This document shows positions 1 through 8,921 of a stretch of DNA of 19,821 nucleotides, in pieces. Origin of the DNA: Ginkgo biloba (Eukaryota; Streptophyta; Ginkgoopsida; Ginkgoales; Ginkgoaceae); the NCBI GenBank assembly GCA_024626585.1, contig JANKJI010000001.1, positions 267,648,065 through 267,667,885 on the forward strand. Direction: 5' to 3'. The notes under the pieces are model-generated. The model did no database searches. It was not told where the DNA came from and worked only from the letters and a program-made list of their open reading frames with translations. Numbering within the stretch: position 1 is the stretch's first letter; the number at the start of each line of letters is the position of its first letter. Position numbers and translations under genes: made by a program.

Positions 1-13
1 AGCTAGAAAATGA

Positions 14-42
14 TTAACTAATTAATAGAATTAATTAGTTAA
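14..42. repeat. AT-only-type inverted repeat (13-bp arms)
   Basis: A perfect 13-bp inverted repeat (arms 14-26 and 30-42, loop AGA) built from TTAA/TTAAT blocks. It lies at the window edge, so it may belong to an element cut off by the window. No duplicated flank could be assigned. Confidence 0.6.
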
Positions 43-136
43 TTAATCATGAAATAATGCTAGCAGGATTAATGGGTAATGAAACTAGGGTGGTAGATTT
101 TGGATGTCTATAGTCACTACTCTTAGGTTCAACCAA

Positions 137-385
137 TCAACCATTGTTAGTGTTTTCATCACATCCTCTTTCACCTCCTTCATTAGAACCCATAGTTTTA
201 GTGCCTCTATCATCTTTTATCTCACCACTTAGTTCTAGTATACCTATCAATCCAAATTCTCCTATCATGTGATATCTAGGCACATACTTGTATATATATT
301 ATATATCTACATTAACCATTAAATCCACACTAAATATCATTGCATAATTATATAAGAATATAGGCTTAGTATTAATATCATTAAG
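137..385 (-). pseudogene. Unidentified decayed coding fragment, copy A
   Basis: On the minus strand one frame reads from 385 down to a TGA at 137-139, about 83 codons with a single internal stop. An ATG begins at 268. The frame contains VDLMVNVDI, then RYHMIGEFGLIGILELSGEIKD, then a Gly/Glu-rich stretch. The second repeat copy at 1026-862 keeps the same frame and a recognisably similar protein (DLIVNVEI ... RY.MI ... IGRLEISGEIKD). Conservation of protein sequence between two diverged DNA copies is the main evidence that this was once translated. I do not recognise the family. It could be part of a transposon protein. After the TGA the frame continues open towards position 55, so the true end is unknown. 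Confidence 0.4.
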
Positions 386-415
386 GCCATTATTAAACAT
401 GGGTTAGTTAGTGTT
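155..415 (-). repeat. Diverged direct repeat, copy A
   Basis: This segment realigns with 853-1113 at a nearly constant offset of 698-699 bp. Shared anchors include TCACCTCCTT (171 and 870), CTCACCACTT (221 and 919), and the shared stretches around the ATTAAA/ATCCA block. Similarity by eye is roughly two thirds. Both copies appear to have been coding on the minus strand (see 137-385 and 862-1026). The pair could be terminal repeats of a small element or two fragments of one repeat family. No TG...CA ends or target duplication were found to decide this. Confidence 0.55.
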
Positions 416-852
416 CATTGCAAAGTTTCTAACTCTCCAAACATGCCTACATGGATGCACCACTTAGGGAGATTCACTAGGAAACAAGGCTAAAGGGATT
501 GAATTGACCCTAGTAGAATGGGAGACCTACTCCTAGTAATAAACCTATTAAATTTCTTCCATTAGAGGAAAAGTTAGAACATCTTATATATAAGAGAGTA
601 GGAGGTGGAAGGAATTGATGAGAAGGTAATGTGTGGAAGGGAAATGAATATACATGCTCAATTATCCATGCCATAGATAGAATGCATAGAAATGGATATC
701 ATAATTATATTCAAACCATAGGAAAATTCCTAACACTAAAGTTTTGGGTATTACTGACGATCATGATGAAAGTTATCATCTCAAGAGACTCTCGACTTAC
801 ATGGATGCATGAGGTTTCATGCATTCTTTGATAAACTACTCCTAATAAAGGT

Positions 853-1113
853 TTCAAATTAATCCTTCTTCACCTCCTTTAATAACATCCATGGTCTTTT
901 TACTATATTATCTTTGATCTCACCACTTATTTCTAGTCTACCTATGAATAAAAATGCTCTTATCATTCAATATCTAGACATAGAATTACATACAAATGAA
1001 ATTTCTACATTAACTATTAAATCCATAATGAAGACTATAGCATAATATTGATAAGGCCCCAGGATTAGTATCAATCTCATTAAACCCATCTTAAAGTAGG
1101 GAATGTTAGTCCC
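853..1113 (-). repeat. Diverged direct repeat, copy B
   Basis: Partner of the repeat at 155-415, in the same orientation. The two copies differ by many substitutions and small indels, so the duplication is old. The roughly 440 bp between the copies has no recognisable content. A possible short remnant frame on the plus strand (631-831) has no family signature and is not called. Confidence 0.55.
862..1026 (-). pseudogene. Unidentified decayed coding fragment, copy B
   Basis: This is the minus-strand counterpart of the frame at 137-385: 55 codons from an ATG with first base 1026 down to 862, with one TGA inside. It aligns with copy A at DL[MI]VNV[DE]I, at RY followed by MI, and at IG.LE[LI]SGEIKD. 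Beyond SGEIKD the two copies diverge: copy A becomes Gly/Glu-rich and copy B Lys-rich. The family is not recognised. Either this was a real transposon-encoded peptide, or the shared frame simply reflects shared DNA ancestry. Confidence 0.35.
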
Positions 1114-1728
1114 AACCTTTATTAGGCCTCTCTAATATTAATATCAATGAGCTAAATTTAGGTGAGTCAACCAAGGATTCTCTTGTTAGAAAATTGTAGT
1201 GGCTAATATTAATCATTTAGCTATTTTTTTCTATAATTTTCTAAAATATATTTATTAGATAAAAATAAAGATTCCCTAAATTTTCTACAAACAAAAAACA
1301 TTTTATTTAAAACATTTACCAAATTTTGACATAAAAAACATAAAATATAAGAAACTTAATATTTTGATGAATACTTTCACCAAATTTACGTCTTTTAAAA
1401 TTATTGGATAAAATACTTTTTCTAATATTTTTACAATAGCTAAAAATAATATGATTCCTTAAAATTATCAATGAGCATTGATACCAACCTTTATAACCTT
1501 GGCATAAAAAGTAAGATGATCTATAATGACTAATAATGCTAGTTCACTTATTATTGGGTATAAATAGGAAGTTTGAATATCGACCATTCTAAGTAATACT
1601 TTGATTTTAAATATGATTATCATTATATTTATCATCTAGAAGGATCTCAGATATTTTACCCTAGCTAAAGGCCTTAGTTGTAGTACATATAAAGCTATAA
1701 ACTAATAGATAAAGTGTTGTAGGAAGTT
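1114..1728. other. AT-rich spacer, no gene seen
   Basis: Very AT-rich DNA between the direct repeats and the LTR retrotransposon. It has two copies of CCAACCTTTAT (1113-1123 and 1485-1495) and two of ATCAATGAGC, but their order is not collinear, so no insertion could be defined. A short palindrome ATCAATG-AG-CATTGAT lies at about 1468-1483. No coding signature was recognised. Confidence 0.5.
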
Positions 1729-2411
1729 GTAAGTGATGCAAAACCTGGGTATGAATTCTTGAGTAAGAATACAATGAGAAAAAGTGATAAAAGGTCGATA
1801 TTTACTCAAGGTAATTATACTCCTATAAGGTTACCATATACTCTAGAAGCTAGTATAGATTCATGTGACTCTGGTCATTGAAGCTAAGAGAAAAAATTCT
1901 AAATGTACTATAAATTTTTCCTCTCAAAAACTAATTTTCCGCGTGTTAATAATGTGATATATTTTACCTCGATTATGATGACTTTCTTCACTCACATAGT
2001 GCATTTTCCTAACTATTTTTCTACACAATTATTTTATGTGATGCCTTTCTCTCTAACCTAAAAAATAGAGTTGTTGGATTCTTGAATACCCAAATATTGC
2101 ACACAAACTAATGCTTAAAATACAATAGGGATAACTTTAACCTATAAGGATACATCTCAAATAATAAACTAGAATTCAATGGAATACTAAGGAAATATAA
2201 CAAGTAGGGGTAAAGAGAGAAATGAGAACATAAGATAAGAAAGATAGAAATTTGCAATATAATAATTTAATATTATATAAATATAATTGATTAAATAAAA
2301 TAACTCCATGGATATATTAAATAGAGAGGCCATGGTCTCAAAATAGAGTGGTTTCAATGTAGAGCAAGGCCCATGTTGTCACTCATACAAATGAAATTAA
2401 CTTAGTGTTCT

Positions 2412-2422
2412 CTATTTATAAA
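2412..2422 (-). promoter_or_regulatory. TATA box of the 3' LTR
   Basis: The minus strand reads TTTATAAATAG here. The same motif is kept at the equivalent place in the 5' LTR (8658-8668) despite the general decay, which fits the U3 promoter of the LTR. It is unlikely to be active. Confidence 0.55.
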
Positions 2423-2447
2423 CCATCCATACAATTAAGTGATTTTA

Positions 2448-3483
2448 GGGTCAAATCAAGCTAATTGTATCCTATTTTAGGAAAAAATATGAGAAAAATT
2501 AGAGCCTAAAGTTGTTCGATCGAATAAATGTTTAGGAAAATTATTTATTTATTAGACAACTAGCTTCCCACAAATTTGAATTTTAAATTTCAAATAATAG
2601 GCACACACAAAATTTAAATCTTGAAATTATAAATAGAAGTTTTTCAACCAAATAAATATTTGGTTGAACAATTTTTTCTCTCCGATTGAAAAAATTGACT
2701 GAAGCCTTCTATTATTTTGCATTGTTTATTTTAGTGTAATAAAAATATTATCATTCATTACTTATTTTCCACAATAATATTATATGAGCTATATATGAGT
2801 TTATATTTTCATATAATATAGTTTTTTTTTTTAAATAGAAGACTTTAGTATTTTTAAAAATTTCTTCAAATTTTAATTTTAAAAATTATAATTATATAAC
2901 ATTATTATAATTATAATAAATAAATATTTTTTAGATAAATAAAAAATAAAAAAATTAATGGCACATTCCTCACATTCTAATCTATAACACTATTTAAACA
3001 TAATGATAGGACAATGCATAATGAAAAAAATATTGGGTGGGCACACAAAACATCTTAATATCTTACATTTTCTTTAGGAAGATTAAATTTAAGAAAAATA
3101 AAGTAATTAAAAATTAAGAAAAAATAACCCCACAAATATATATAGATTTTATAACTAATGTAAGAACAATAAAAGTAAAATACAATATTTAATGTCCTTA
3201 AATATGGTGGGCATACAAACTAGTACTTTATAAAACTTTAAAATTTTAACAAACACCATATTTTAATAATTATAATGTATATTATTTAATAGAGGGTTAA
3301 AAAAAGGCAAAAATCATTTTCATGATGTAAACTTAATTTTCCATCTTTTGTCTTCATGCTCCTAAGCATGATTCTTAATGTAAAGATATATTTTACAATC
3401 ACTAACATTTACTTTACGTATTTTCATCAAGTTCATTTTCCTAAAAAGGGAAAAAATATGATACCATTAGCCTAATTTGACCC
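2448..3483. mobile_element. 1036-bp terminal-inverted-repeat DNA element (MITE-like)
   Basis: The left end starts GGGTCAAATCAAGCTAAT and the right end, read in reverse complement, starts GGGTCAAATTAGGCTAAT. Similarity continues through GTATC.TATTTT and AGGAAAA, giving inverted repeats of 40 bp or more with a gap. The element is flanked by TTTA on both sides (2444-2447 and 3484-3487). The uninterrupted sister LTR at about 8687 reads GATTTTATCCAT, an empty site with one TTTA. No transposase frame is visible and the interior is extremely AT-rich, so it is non-autonomous. The GG-starting ends and a TTA-containing target would suit the PIF/Harbinger group, but this is uncertain because 4 bp rather than 3 bp are duplicated. 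Confidence 0.8.
2643..2668. repeat. 12-bp-arm palindrome inside the TIR element
   Basis: A perfect inverted repeat (TTCAACCAAATA, 2-nt centre AA, TATTTGGTTGAA). It lies inside the 1036-bp insertion and may be a subterminal protein-binding or fold-back feature. No function is shown by the sequence. Confidence 0.5.
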
Positions 3484-4760
3484 TTTACCATTGTAAGGAA
3501 ACGTTATCAATAATGAATGATGGAGAGAACTCTCATAATGGATGGTTAAGACTGTGCTACCAAATAGAATAAAACTAATGTCGGTGAAAAATACCTATTA
3601 AATAACTGTTGACAGCCGAATCCATCCCCTTCGCAAAGATAGATAGACTAGTCTGCGTGCCTAGAGGAAAGGGGGACAAAATGGCATCAACAGTGAGGGG
3701 CTAAGAGGACCTCCACTTCAGTAGGGGCGACTCCCTTTATGAAACACAAAATACTAAAAATAAAAGCTGAAAGGGGAAAATAGCCCGAAAAGAAACTTCT
3801 ATGCACACTTATTCATAGTTTTTACAAGATTCATAATTGATTTCAAAGGTGGTGTGCGGTTGGTTGGCTCAATGCCATAGAATATAAGGTTGGAGTAGAA
3901 GGAGGAACAGAGATGGCAACTAGAGGTAGCGATGGGGAGGTGGCGAGCTAAGTGAAGACTGGAATGAAGCTCCGAATAGAAAGCCTTAGACACATCCCAA
4001 AAATAAGAGAAAGCAAGGGAAAAAACTCCAGGTGATTTGCCAACACTTGGGTTGGATGACATTACCATACCACCCCAGAGAAAATCAATCCTACATGGGT
4101 CTCTCAAATGACTCATTAGCATGGCCAGGTGAATCCAAGAGATCCCATTAAGTAAAATGGCCTAATACAATAATCACAACATTGCCAGAGATGCATGTAT
4201 TTAACCTTCAAAAGAAATTACCACAGCAGAGCTAGAGGTATGTGCAAGAAAATTTTTACTTAGTGCTTCTCCCATGTGCAGCAAAAAACATCCCATAGCA
4301 AATGTTATAGCCTAGCCAGAAACACATACAAGGGAAATAAAGTAGAACTGCATTAATATGTTTCAAAAATACATCCTCCCACTATCGGGGCAGTTATAGA
4401 GGTCCTTCAATGGATAACATTCATGCCTCCACCTTCCTGCTAAATCCAAGCCAAAACTAGTTGCTATCAAAATATCTCCTTCTCCAAAATCCAACTCCCT
4501 TTCTTTTCCTGTCTAAATAGCAAAAAATATATATTCCTCTCCTGGACCACCTCTTGGGTGCATTGATGAAGTGTAGGTGGAATCGTCATCGTCATAATGG
4601 CTCTTTAATGCCATAAATAAAACTCTACATAATTTAATGAGGGGCACCATGCTTGAGTGTTCACTAAGTCCTCCTGACGGGATGGAAAGTGAGTCGCCCT
4701 GGAGTGCTCAAATATTTCCTCATTTAATTCTTGATGGTGGCCCAAAATATCTGCACTACT

Positions 4761-4769
4761 TTATATAAG
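4761..4769 (+). promoter_or_regulatory. TATA-like motif in the solo-LTR-like unit
   Basis: TTATATAAG lies midway through the insertion. GTCGCCCT overlaps its end (4769-4776) and also occurs upstream at 4693-4700. This is a candidate LTR promoter, supported only by motif and position. Confidence 0.3.
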
Positions 4770-4914
4770 TCGCCCTGTGGTGAATTTGTAGTTAAGTGTT
4801 GGGGCAATCAAAGCTCTACCAGGATTTTGTGTTGCTGTATCAGTATCTTACGATTTTGGGCTAGCGAGGACCTCTTTTCCTTCGTGCTTAGGGCATCATA
4901 GGGAGGGGACGCAC

Positions 4915-5700
4915 GATGGCACTGCGTGGCACCATCGTACACCCTTTTATTTCTCTATTTTGAAATGGGGTTGTGGGGCTCCAAGATTTTATTAATGTAA
5001 TCGTGGGTTGCAGGGTCCTTATGATGGCGTTGCATGATGCCATCGCGAGGGTTAAGCCCCTCACCTCTTCCTTGCTTTTCACCGGGAAGGTCCCTCCCCC
5101 TTGTGAGGGGTGGGGCCCTAAGATCTCGCTCCATGGTAAGATCTTACAGACCCACTCCCCACAAGGGGAAGGGGCCTCTCCTTTCCTCTTCCATTTTAGG
5201 GCTCAGTTGTGGGGGCCCTGCGATGGCACCATCTTAGGGGACGAACCCCCCATAACACTTCTTATTTATCTCAGGAGGGTCCTCACCTTGGTGAGGGGCG
5301 GGGCCCCGATATCTTTCCATATGGTGGGATCTCAGGGACTCGCTCCCTACCAGGGGGAGGGGCCTCCCCCTTCATTTTTAACTCGGGCCCAGGCCACATG
5401 GGCTCTGTGATGGCACCGCGTGGCATCATTACGGGGGCTCAGCCCCCTATGGCCCCTTTGCTAACTTTTGACAGAGGCTGGACTCCTGTGAGGAGTGAGG
5501 CCCTGAGATCCTACCATTTGGTAGGATCTTGGGGACTTGGTCCTTAAAGAGGTTTGGGGCCTCCTCACTCCCCTTTTGGATTTCCTTGCGGGCCGCAGGG
5601 GCCCCGCGATGGCGCTATGTGGCGCCATGGTAGAGGCTGAGCCCCCTGCCACTTTTTCATATATTTAGACTTAGCTGAATTCTAGGAGAAGAATGCGAGG
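4915..5700. repeat. GC-rich tandem array, about 190-200-bp unit
   Basis: Units start at the motif GATGGC at 4915, 5023, 5222, 5409 and 5608, giving spacings of 108, 199, 187 and 199 bp. The first unit is about 90 bp short and the last is partial. Each unit opens with a dyad of the form GATGGC...GTGGC.CCATC (for example 4913-4938 and 5608-5628; collapsed to GATGGCACCATC in the third unit). A GGG..(T/C)AGCCCC(T/C) block follows, then GTGAGG(A/G)G.G(G/A)GGCCC, then a second dyad that is perfect at 5506-5529 (11-bp arms), then GGGGCCTCC. The overlapping reading frames in this stretch (4888-5652) are by-products of the GC-rich repeats. Confidence 0.75.
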
Positions 5701-5995
5701 TGAAGGGAAGGAAAACCTATGATACCCCTTGTGGCTCCTTTTACATTTAGATGAAAAAAATAAAAGGGAATGTGGGCCGCGGGGAGAAAGTCCCATGACC
5801 CCTTCTGTACATTATAACCCCTGCGAACCCCTATGTGACCTCATGAAAACCACAGACCAATCTAAGTATTTAATGGAAAACTTGAAGAGTCACCATGAAG
5901 CAAATTTTACCTGCTGCAAACTATTGCAAATCGGAGAGGGAGACTGGCAAGACTCAGCCTTTATTGAGAATGCAAATTTTTCGGTCAACAATAAC

Positions 5996-6105
5996 TAAGG
6001 GAAAATAAATAAATCCTCACAATAATTTCTCATGGCCATATCCCTCATAAATACTAGACCCATCGAATCTCATTCTAGGACCTCTTATGTCCTTATAAAA
6101 TATCA
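5996..6105 (-). repeat. U3-end segment of the 3' LTR
   Basis: This segment resumes the LTR after the 2384-bp insertion. It matches 8812-8921 (TAAATCCTCA.A....TTTCTCATGG.CATA, then CTTATGT.C.TAT.AAA) and ends CA at 6104-6105, directly before the polypurine tract. Confidence 0.8.
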
Positions 6106-6117
6106 ACTCTTCCCCTC
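6106..6117 (-). promoter_or_regulatory. Polypurine tract of the retrotransposon
   Basis: The minus strand reads GAGGGGAAGAGT immediately before the TGAT start of the 3' LTR. Polypurine tracts prime second-strand synthesis and always abut the 3' LTR, so this fixes both the LTR border and the minus orientation. Confidence 0.75.
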
Positions 6118-6257
6118 AAGAAAATAATATACCCTATTACTTTATCTAGTGCATAATTTTCCTACACTAATGGATTCTCTATGAAAATAATAGATAATAC
6201 TATATTTAATGGAGTCAATACCACCTTAAGTATAAAGGTGCACCATATTTATGCACT

Positions 6258-7880
6258 TTACATATTTCCTTGAAAGTAGAGATTTATGCTCACCTATAAA
6301 AAATAAAATGGCTATCCAAGAGCACATCGGTATGATCCATAGGAACAATATTGTAAATGATATCATTCATATATCAAGATGTGATTGAAAAGTTAAATTT
6401 GCACTATGATGTCACTTACATAGTATCAACACCTTTTTCCCACTATTGGAACCAAATTTGGGTGAGGAGTGGCCTCAAGCCCAAACCACTCAACTATTGA
6501 ATATGTAATTAAATGTTTATGGTTACCATTATCAATAATTTCTACAACCATAGTGCCTTTGATCTACACCCTAAGAGTGAATATTCTTTCCTTTCCCTTA
6601 GTAACTCATTATGTTACTGATGTGAAAGGGATATTTTCTTTCTTATATATGGGAGGTATAGAATATGGTGCACTTGGCTCCTTTTCTCAAGCACATGATT
6701 GTAATGACTTGTGTGCTAGTTCTATATGTTGCAAAAAACACTCATAATATATATGACCATAAACTCTATGCCAATGGAAGAATTTATTTTTCCCACCCCT
6801 TGTGGCAATGATGGAGGGATAATGTTTGTCAAGCTATGAAGGTGATCCCTCCTCCTTTAAATAAAAAGATTAAAAGGTACTCTTTCCCTTAGAGTATGAG
6901 TAAGAATTTTAGTATCAAATATTCCTTAGACATATTGAGGGAGTTATCTTCTACTATTCTTCAATCTTTGAACAAAACTTGTATGTATCCTAGATAGTGT
7001 GGCTATAAGAAAGTTCAATCTCATACCAAAGCTATGTATGGATCCTATTAATAAACTTGAGAACCATCTTCTCCTTAGGTTCTTATATCTCCAAGTGAAT
7101 GGATAAGTCTTGGAATTCTTTATAATAATATTCTAATAACTACCCCACCTTTTATCATAGGTTCTACCATGTTATATATAGTTCATCTTAATATCTAAGA
7201 GGGTAAAAATTATGCCTAACTTATTTCTTGAAGTCCAACCACATGGAGATAGGTGTTTATATGTCCTACTATATCTTCTTATAATGGGATTCCCACCAAA
7301 GTATAGCCTTTCTAGGAATTTTTAATCATGAAAAAATAATCATTTATATGTCAATATGATTTTGGAAGGCATAATAAACTCTATGGTACTAAATCCATGA
7401 CTCTATGGATTTAGCATTCATTTTTTTACTAAAGTTTTTAAAATCCAATTTAGATTCCACCTAAAAAGGGTTGGGTCCATAAGTTAGATTTGCATTTCTT
7501 AAATGAGTAGAATGAGGTGATACATGATAATTATTAAAAGAATAAATATGAGTAGGAGGAATTGAAATAAATGTGTTTGGTGCTAATGCTACTAGTAGTG
7601 ATAGCTGAGTCTGAATTTTAACCATAAGGCTTGTAATCTTAGTCATCATGCACTGGCTATCCTTTTTCTATTTATTTATCTAGGACATAATCAACTATAT
7701 TTCATCTATTCAATTCTTAACAATGTCTTCAACATATTCATTGAGATGACTCTACTAATCCATCTTATCCTCAAAAGGCATCTAAACTATGCATCGATGG
7801 ATGGGTGATATTGGAGTCTCAATCGATGACTCATACTAATAAACCTAATTTTTTATGTCTTTTCCAATTGTTCTTATCAT
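6258..7880 (-). pseudogene. Ty3/gypsy-type gag-protease polyprotein, decayed
   Basis: One minus-strand frame runs from an ATG (first base 7880; MIRTIGKD) to a TAA at 6258-6260, 541 codons with just under forty stops but no net frameshift. The order is: an acidic N-terminal region; a linker rich in Pro, His, Asn and Ser (around 7649-7461); LDFKNF then NAKSIESWI (about 7445-7392); YYAFQNHIDI; AILWWESHYKK (from about 7307); SMWLDFKK, NFYPLRY and KFINRIH. This matches the Retrotrans_gag core of plant gypsy elements. A zinc-knuckle remnant follows at 6782-6738 (HWHRVYGHIYYEC, with the first Cys position now Phe, shape C-x2-H-x4-H-x4-C). The retropepsin region has IDNG (aspartate codon 6531-6533), then IVEWFGLEATPHPNLVPI and an LG-stop-P motif near 6309-6320. 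Gag would form the particle and the protease would cut it. No reverse transcriptase or integrase follows. Confidence 0.85.
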
Positions 7881-7970
7881 ATAAAATAGAACATGTTTTA
7901 ATAATAATAACCACATAAAATAAAATTTAGAGAAAAAATGAAGGAACTACTTCTCACCCTAAGAGAAAAT

Positions 7971-7982
7971 ACTCTAATATTA
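7971..7982 (-). promoter_or_regulatory. Decayed initiator-Met tRNA primer-binding site
   Basis: The minus strand reads TAATATTAGAGT, two nucleotides after the 5' LTR end. The usual plant primer-binding site is TGGTATCAGAGC. The four differences are all transitions (two G to A, two C to T). The second element in the window has its site in the same place after the same 2-nt AT gap. Confidence 0.75.
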
Positions 7983-7984
7983 AT

Positions 7985-8921
7985 TTATGCAAAGCTCAGG
8001 TATATATTCTTGAGGAAGAATCCTAATGAGTGAAAGTGAGTAAAATCTAATATTTACTTAAGGTAATTGCACTACTATAAGTTTATTATATTCTTTAGAA
8101 GGTCATATAAACCTTGGCAACTCTGGTCATTAAAGTCTAGAGTGAAAATTATGAGCTAATTATAAAATCTAACCTCAAAAGATGATTTAGAACTTATATA
8201 GATTGTATTGGATTTTTTCCTAAGCATGGAATCTTTCTTTGAATACTATACATACTTTCCAAACTATTATACTACATGATTCTCCAGTGTAATGCCTTTC
8301 TCCCTAAATAAAAAAAAAGAAATTTAATACATTTTTAAACATGTAAATATTACACATAGATTAATGTATAACATCCAATAGACCTTACTTGGAACTAAAA
8401 GGATATGCATGGAACAATAAAATATACTTCAAGGGAATAATAAGGAAATATAGCAAGTGGGGGTAAAGAGATAAAGGAGAGCATAAGAAAAGAAATTTAA
8501 TATTTGAAAGAATAACACTTTAGCATTACATCATTACAACTGATTAAAGATTAAAATTACAAGGATTTCTAAAATATATGGTCTCAAAATAGAGTGGTGT
8601 CCAAGTAGAGAAAGTAACATGCAACTAATAATACAACTAAAGTTAAGCTAGTCATGTCTATTTATAAACCATCGATCTAATTAAGGGATTTTATCCATAT
8701 GAGGAACCCTTATCGCTAATGAATGGTGGAGACATATGTAATGATGGATAGTGGATATTATTCCATTAAATAGGAGAAAACCAATGGTGGTTAGAAATTC
8801 CTATTAATAATGAAGGAAATATAACTAAATCCTCATAGGGATTTCTCATGGTCATAGTGCTTATAGAGGCTAGATTGGTGGGACTTCATGTTAGGCCCCC
8901 TTATGTGCCTATGAAACATTA
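7985..8921 (-). repeat. 5' LTR (uninterrupted, 937 bp)
   Basis: This LTR is collinear with the pieces of the 3' LTR and gives the empty site for both insertions. Its ends have decayed: the minus-strand start is TAAT where the 3' LTR has TGAT, and the end is CATAA where the 3' LTR has CATCA. The primer-binding site follows at 7982. U3 with the TATA box lies on the high-coordinate side. Confidence 0.85.
8658..8668 (-). promoter_or_regulatory. TATA box of the 5' LTR
   Basis: TTTATAAATAG on the minus strand, about 255 bp inside the LTR start. It would have driven transcription of the gag-protease unit. The same motif is kept in the 3' LTR. Confidence 0.55.

Larger units (their letters stand above)
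3607..5990. mobile_element. 2384-bp solo-LTR-like insertion with GC-rich array
   Basis: The unit begins TGTTGACAGCC and ends CGGTCAACA. These are TG...CA ends with 7-bp inverted tips TGTTGAC/GTCAACA, and 5-bp ATAAC duplications lie at 3602-3606 and 5991-5995. The sister LTR at about 8790-8830 is uninterrupted there (CCTATTAATAATGAAGG), so this is a true insertion. No internal second LTR, primer-binding site or pol motif was found, so a solo LTR or a large non-coding LTR derivative is the best reading. It is much richer in G+C and CpG than its surroundings, and its duplication is perfect, so it is younger than its host element. The strand is not certain; a TATA-like motif at 4761-4769 would favour plus. 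Confidence 0.7.
1734..6105 (-). repeat. 3' LTR, interrupted by two insertions
   Basis: The LTR pieces are 1734-2447, 3488-3606 and 5996-6105 (after allowing one copy of each target duplication), about 943 bp in total against 937 bp for the 5' LTR. Collinear anchors with the 5' LTR include ATTCTTGAG, ACTCTGGTCATT, GTCTCAAAATAGAGTGG, CTATTTATAAACCATC, AATGAATG.TGGAGA and TTTCTCATGG. The TG...CA ends are clear: TGAT... on the minus strand abuts the polypurine tract at 6105, and ...ATCA ends at 1734. Confidence 0.85.
1734..8921 (-). mobile_element. Old Ty3/gypsy-type LTR retrotransposon lacking RT and integrase, with nested insertions
   Basis: Read on the minus strand the order is: 5' LTR (8921-7985), 2-nt gap, decayed tRNA-Met primer-binding site, gag-protease frame, polypurine tract, 3' LTR (6105-1734). 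The ends correspond to TG...CA; the outer TG of the 5' LTR has become TA. Flanking 5-bp duplications are GTAAG (1729-1733) and GTAAT (8922-8926), one mismatch. The internal region is only about 1.88 kb and holds gag and protease but no reverse transcriptase, RNase H or integrase, so the copy was non-autonomous or internally deleted. Two later insertions (2448-3483 and 3607-5990) sit in the 3' LTR. The LTRs differ at very roughly a quarter to a third of positions by eye, which implies great age. The gypsy assignment rests on the gag core and protease motifs. Confidence 0.85.

Noticed and set aside
631-831. 66-codon plus-strand frame between the direct repeats
   Set aside because: No motif, no codon or homology support. 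The flanking repeat copies favour the opposite strand.
1479-1490. Minus-strand TGGTATCAATGC resembling a tRNA-Met primer-binding site
   Set aside because: It overlaps a small palindrome (ATCAATG/CATTGAT), no TG...CA repeat end adjoins it, and its mismatches are not all transitions.
3799-4122. 107-codon minus-strand frame
   Set aside because: It lies in a GC-richer insertion, has no recognisable motif and no supporting neighbour. Its length alone is weak evidence.
4888-5652. Overlapping open frames of 63-145 codons on both strands
   Set aside because: They lie in the GC-rich tandem array, where stops are rare on every frame. Their Pro/Gly/Arg-rich peptides repeat with the array and match no family I know.
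4915-5700. CRISPR-like array
   Set aside because: Units of about 190-200 bp without short identical repeats or unique spacers, inside a plant-type retroelement.
3601-5996. Reading the 2384-bp insertion as a hAT-type DNA transposon with a 7-8-bp duplication AATAACT
   Set aside because: Shifting the border by one or two bases gives canonical TGTTG...CAACA ends and an exact 5-bp ATAAC duplication, typical of LTR integration. The ends do not match hAT tips.
6469-6747. 92-codon plus-strand frame
   Set aside because: It is antisense to the zinc-knuckle and protease part of the gypsy pseudogene, which explains this stretch better.
1737-7988. LTR border at TGCAAA (1737 and 7988)
   Set aside because: Moving it three bases to 1734/7985 restores a CA end in the 3' LTR, gives the same 2-nt gap to the primer site as the second element, and reveals the GTAAG/GTAAT duplication.
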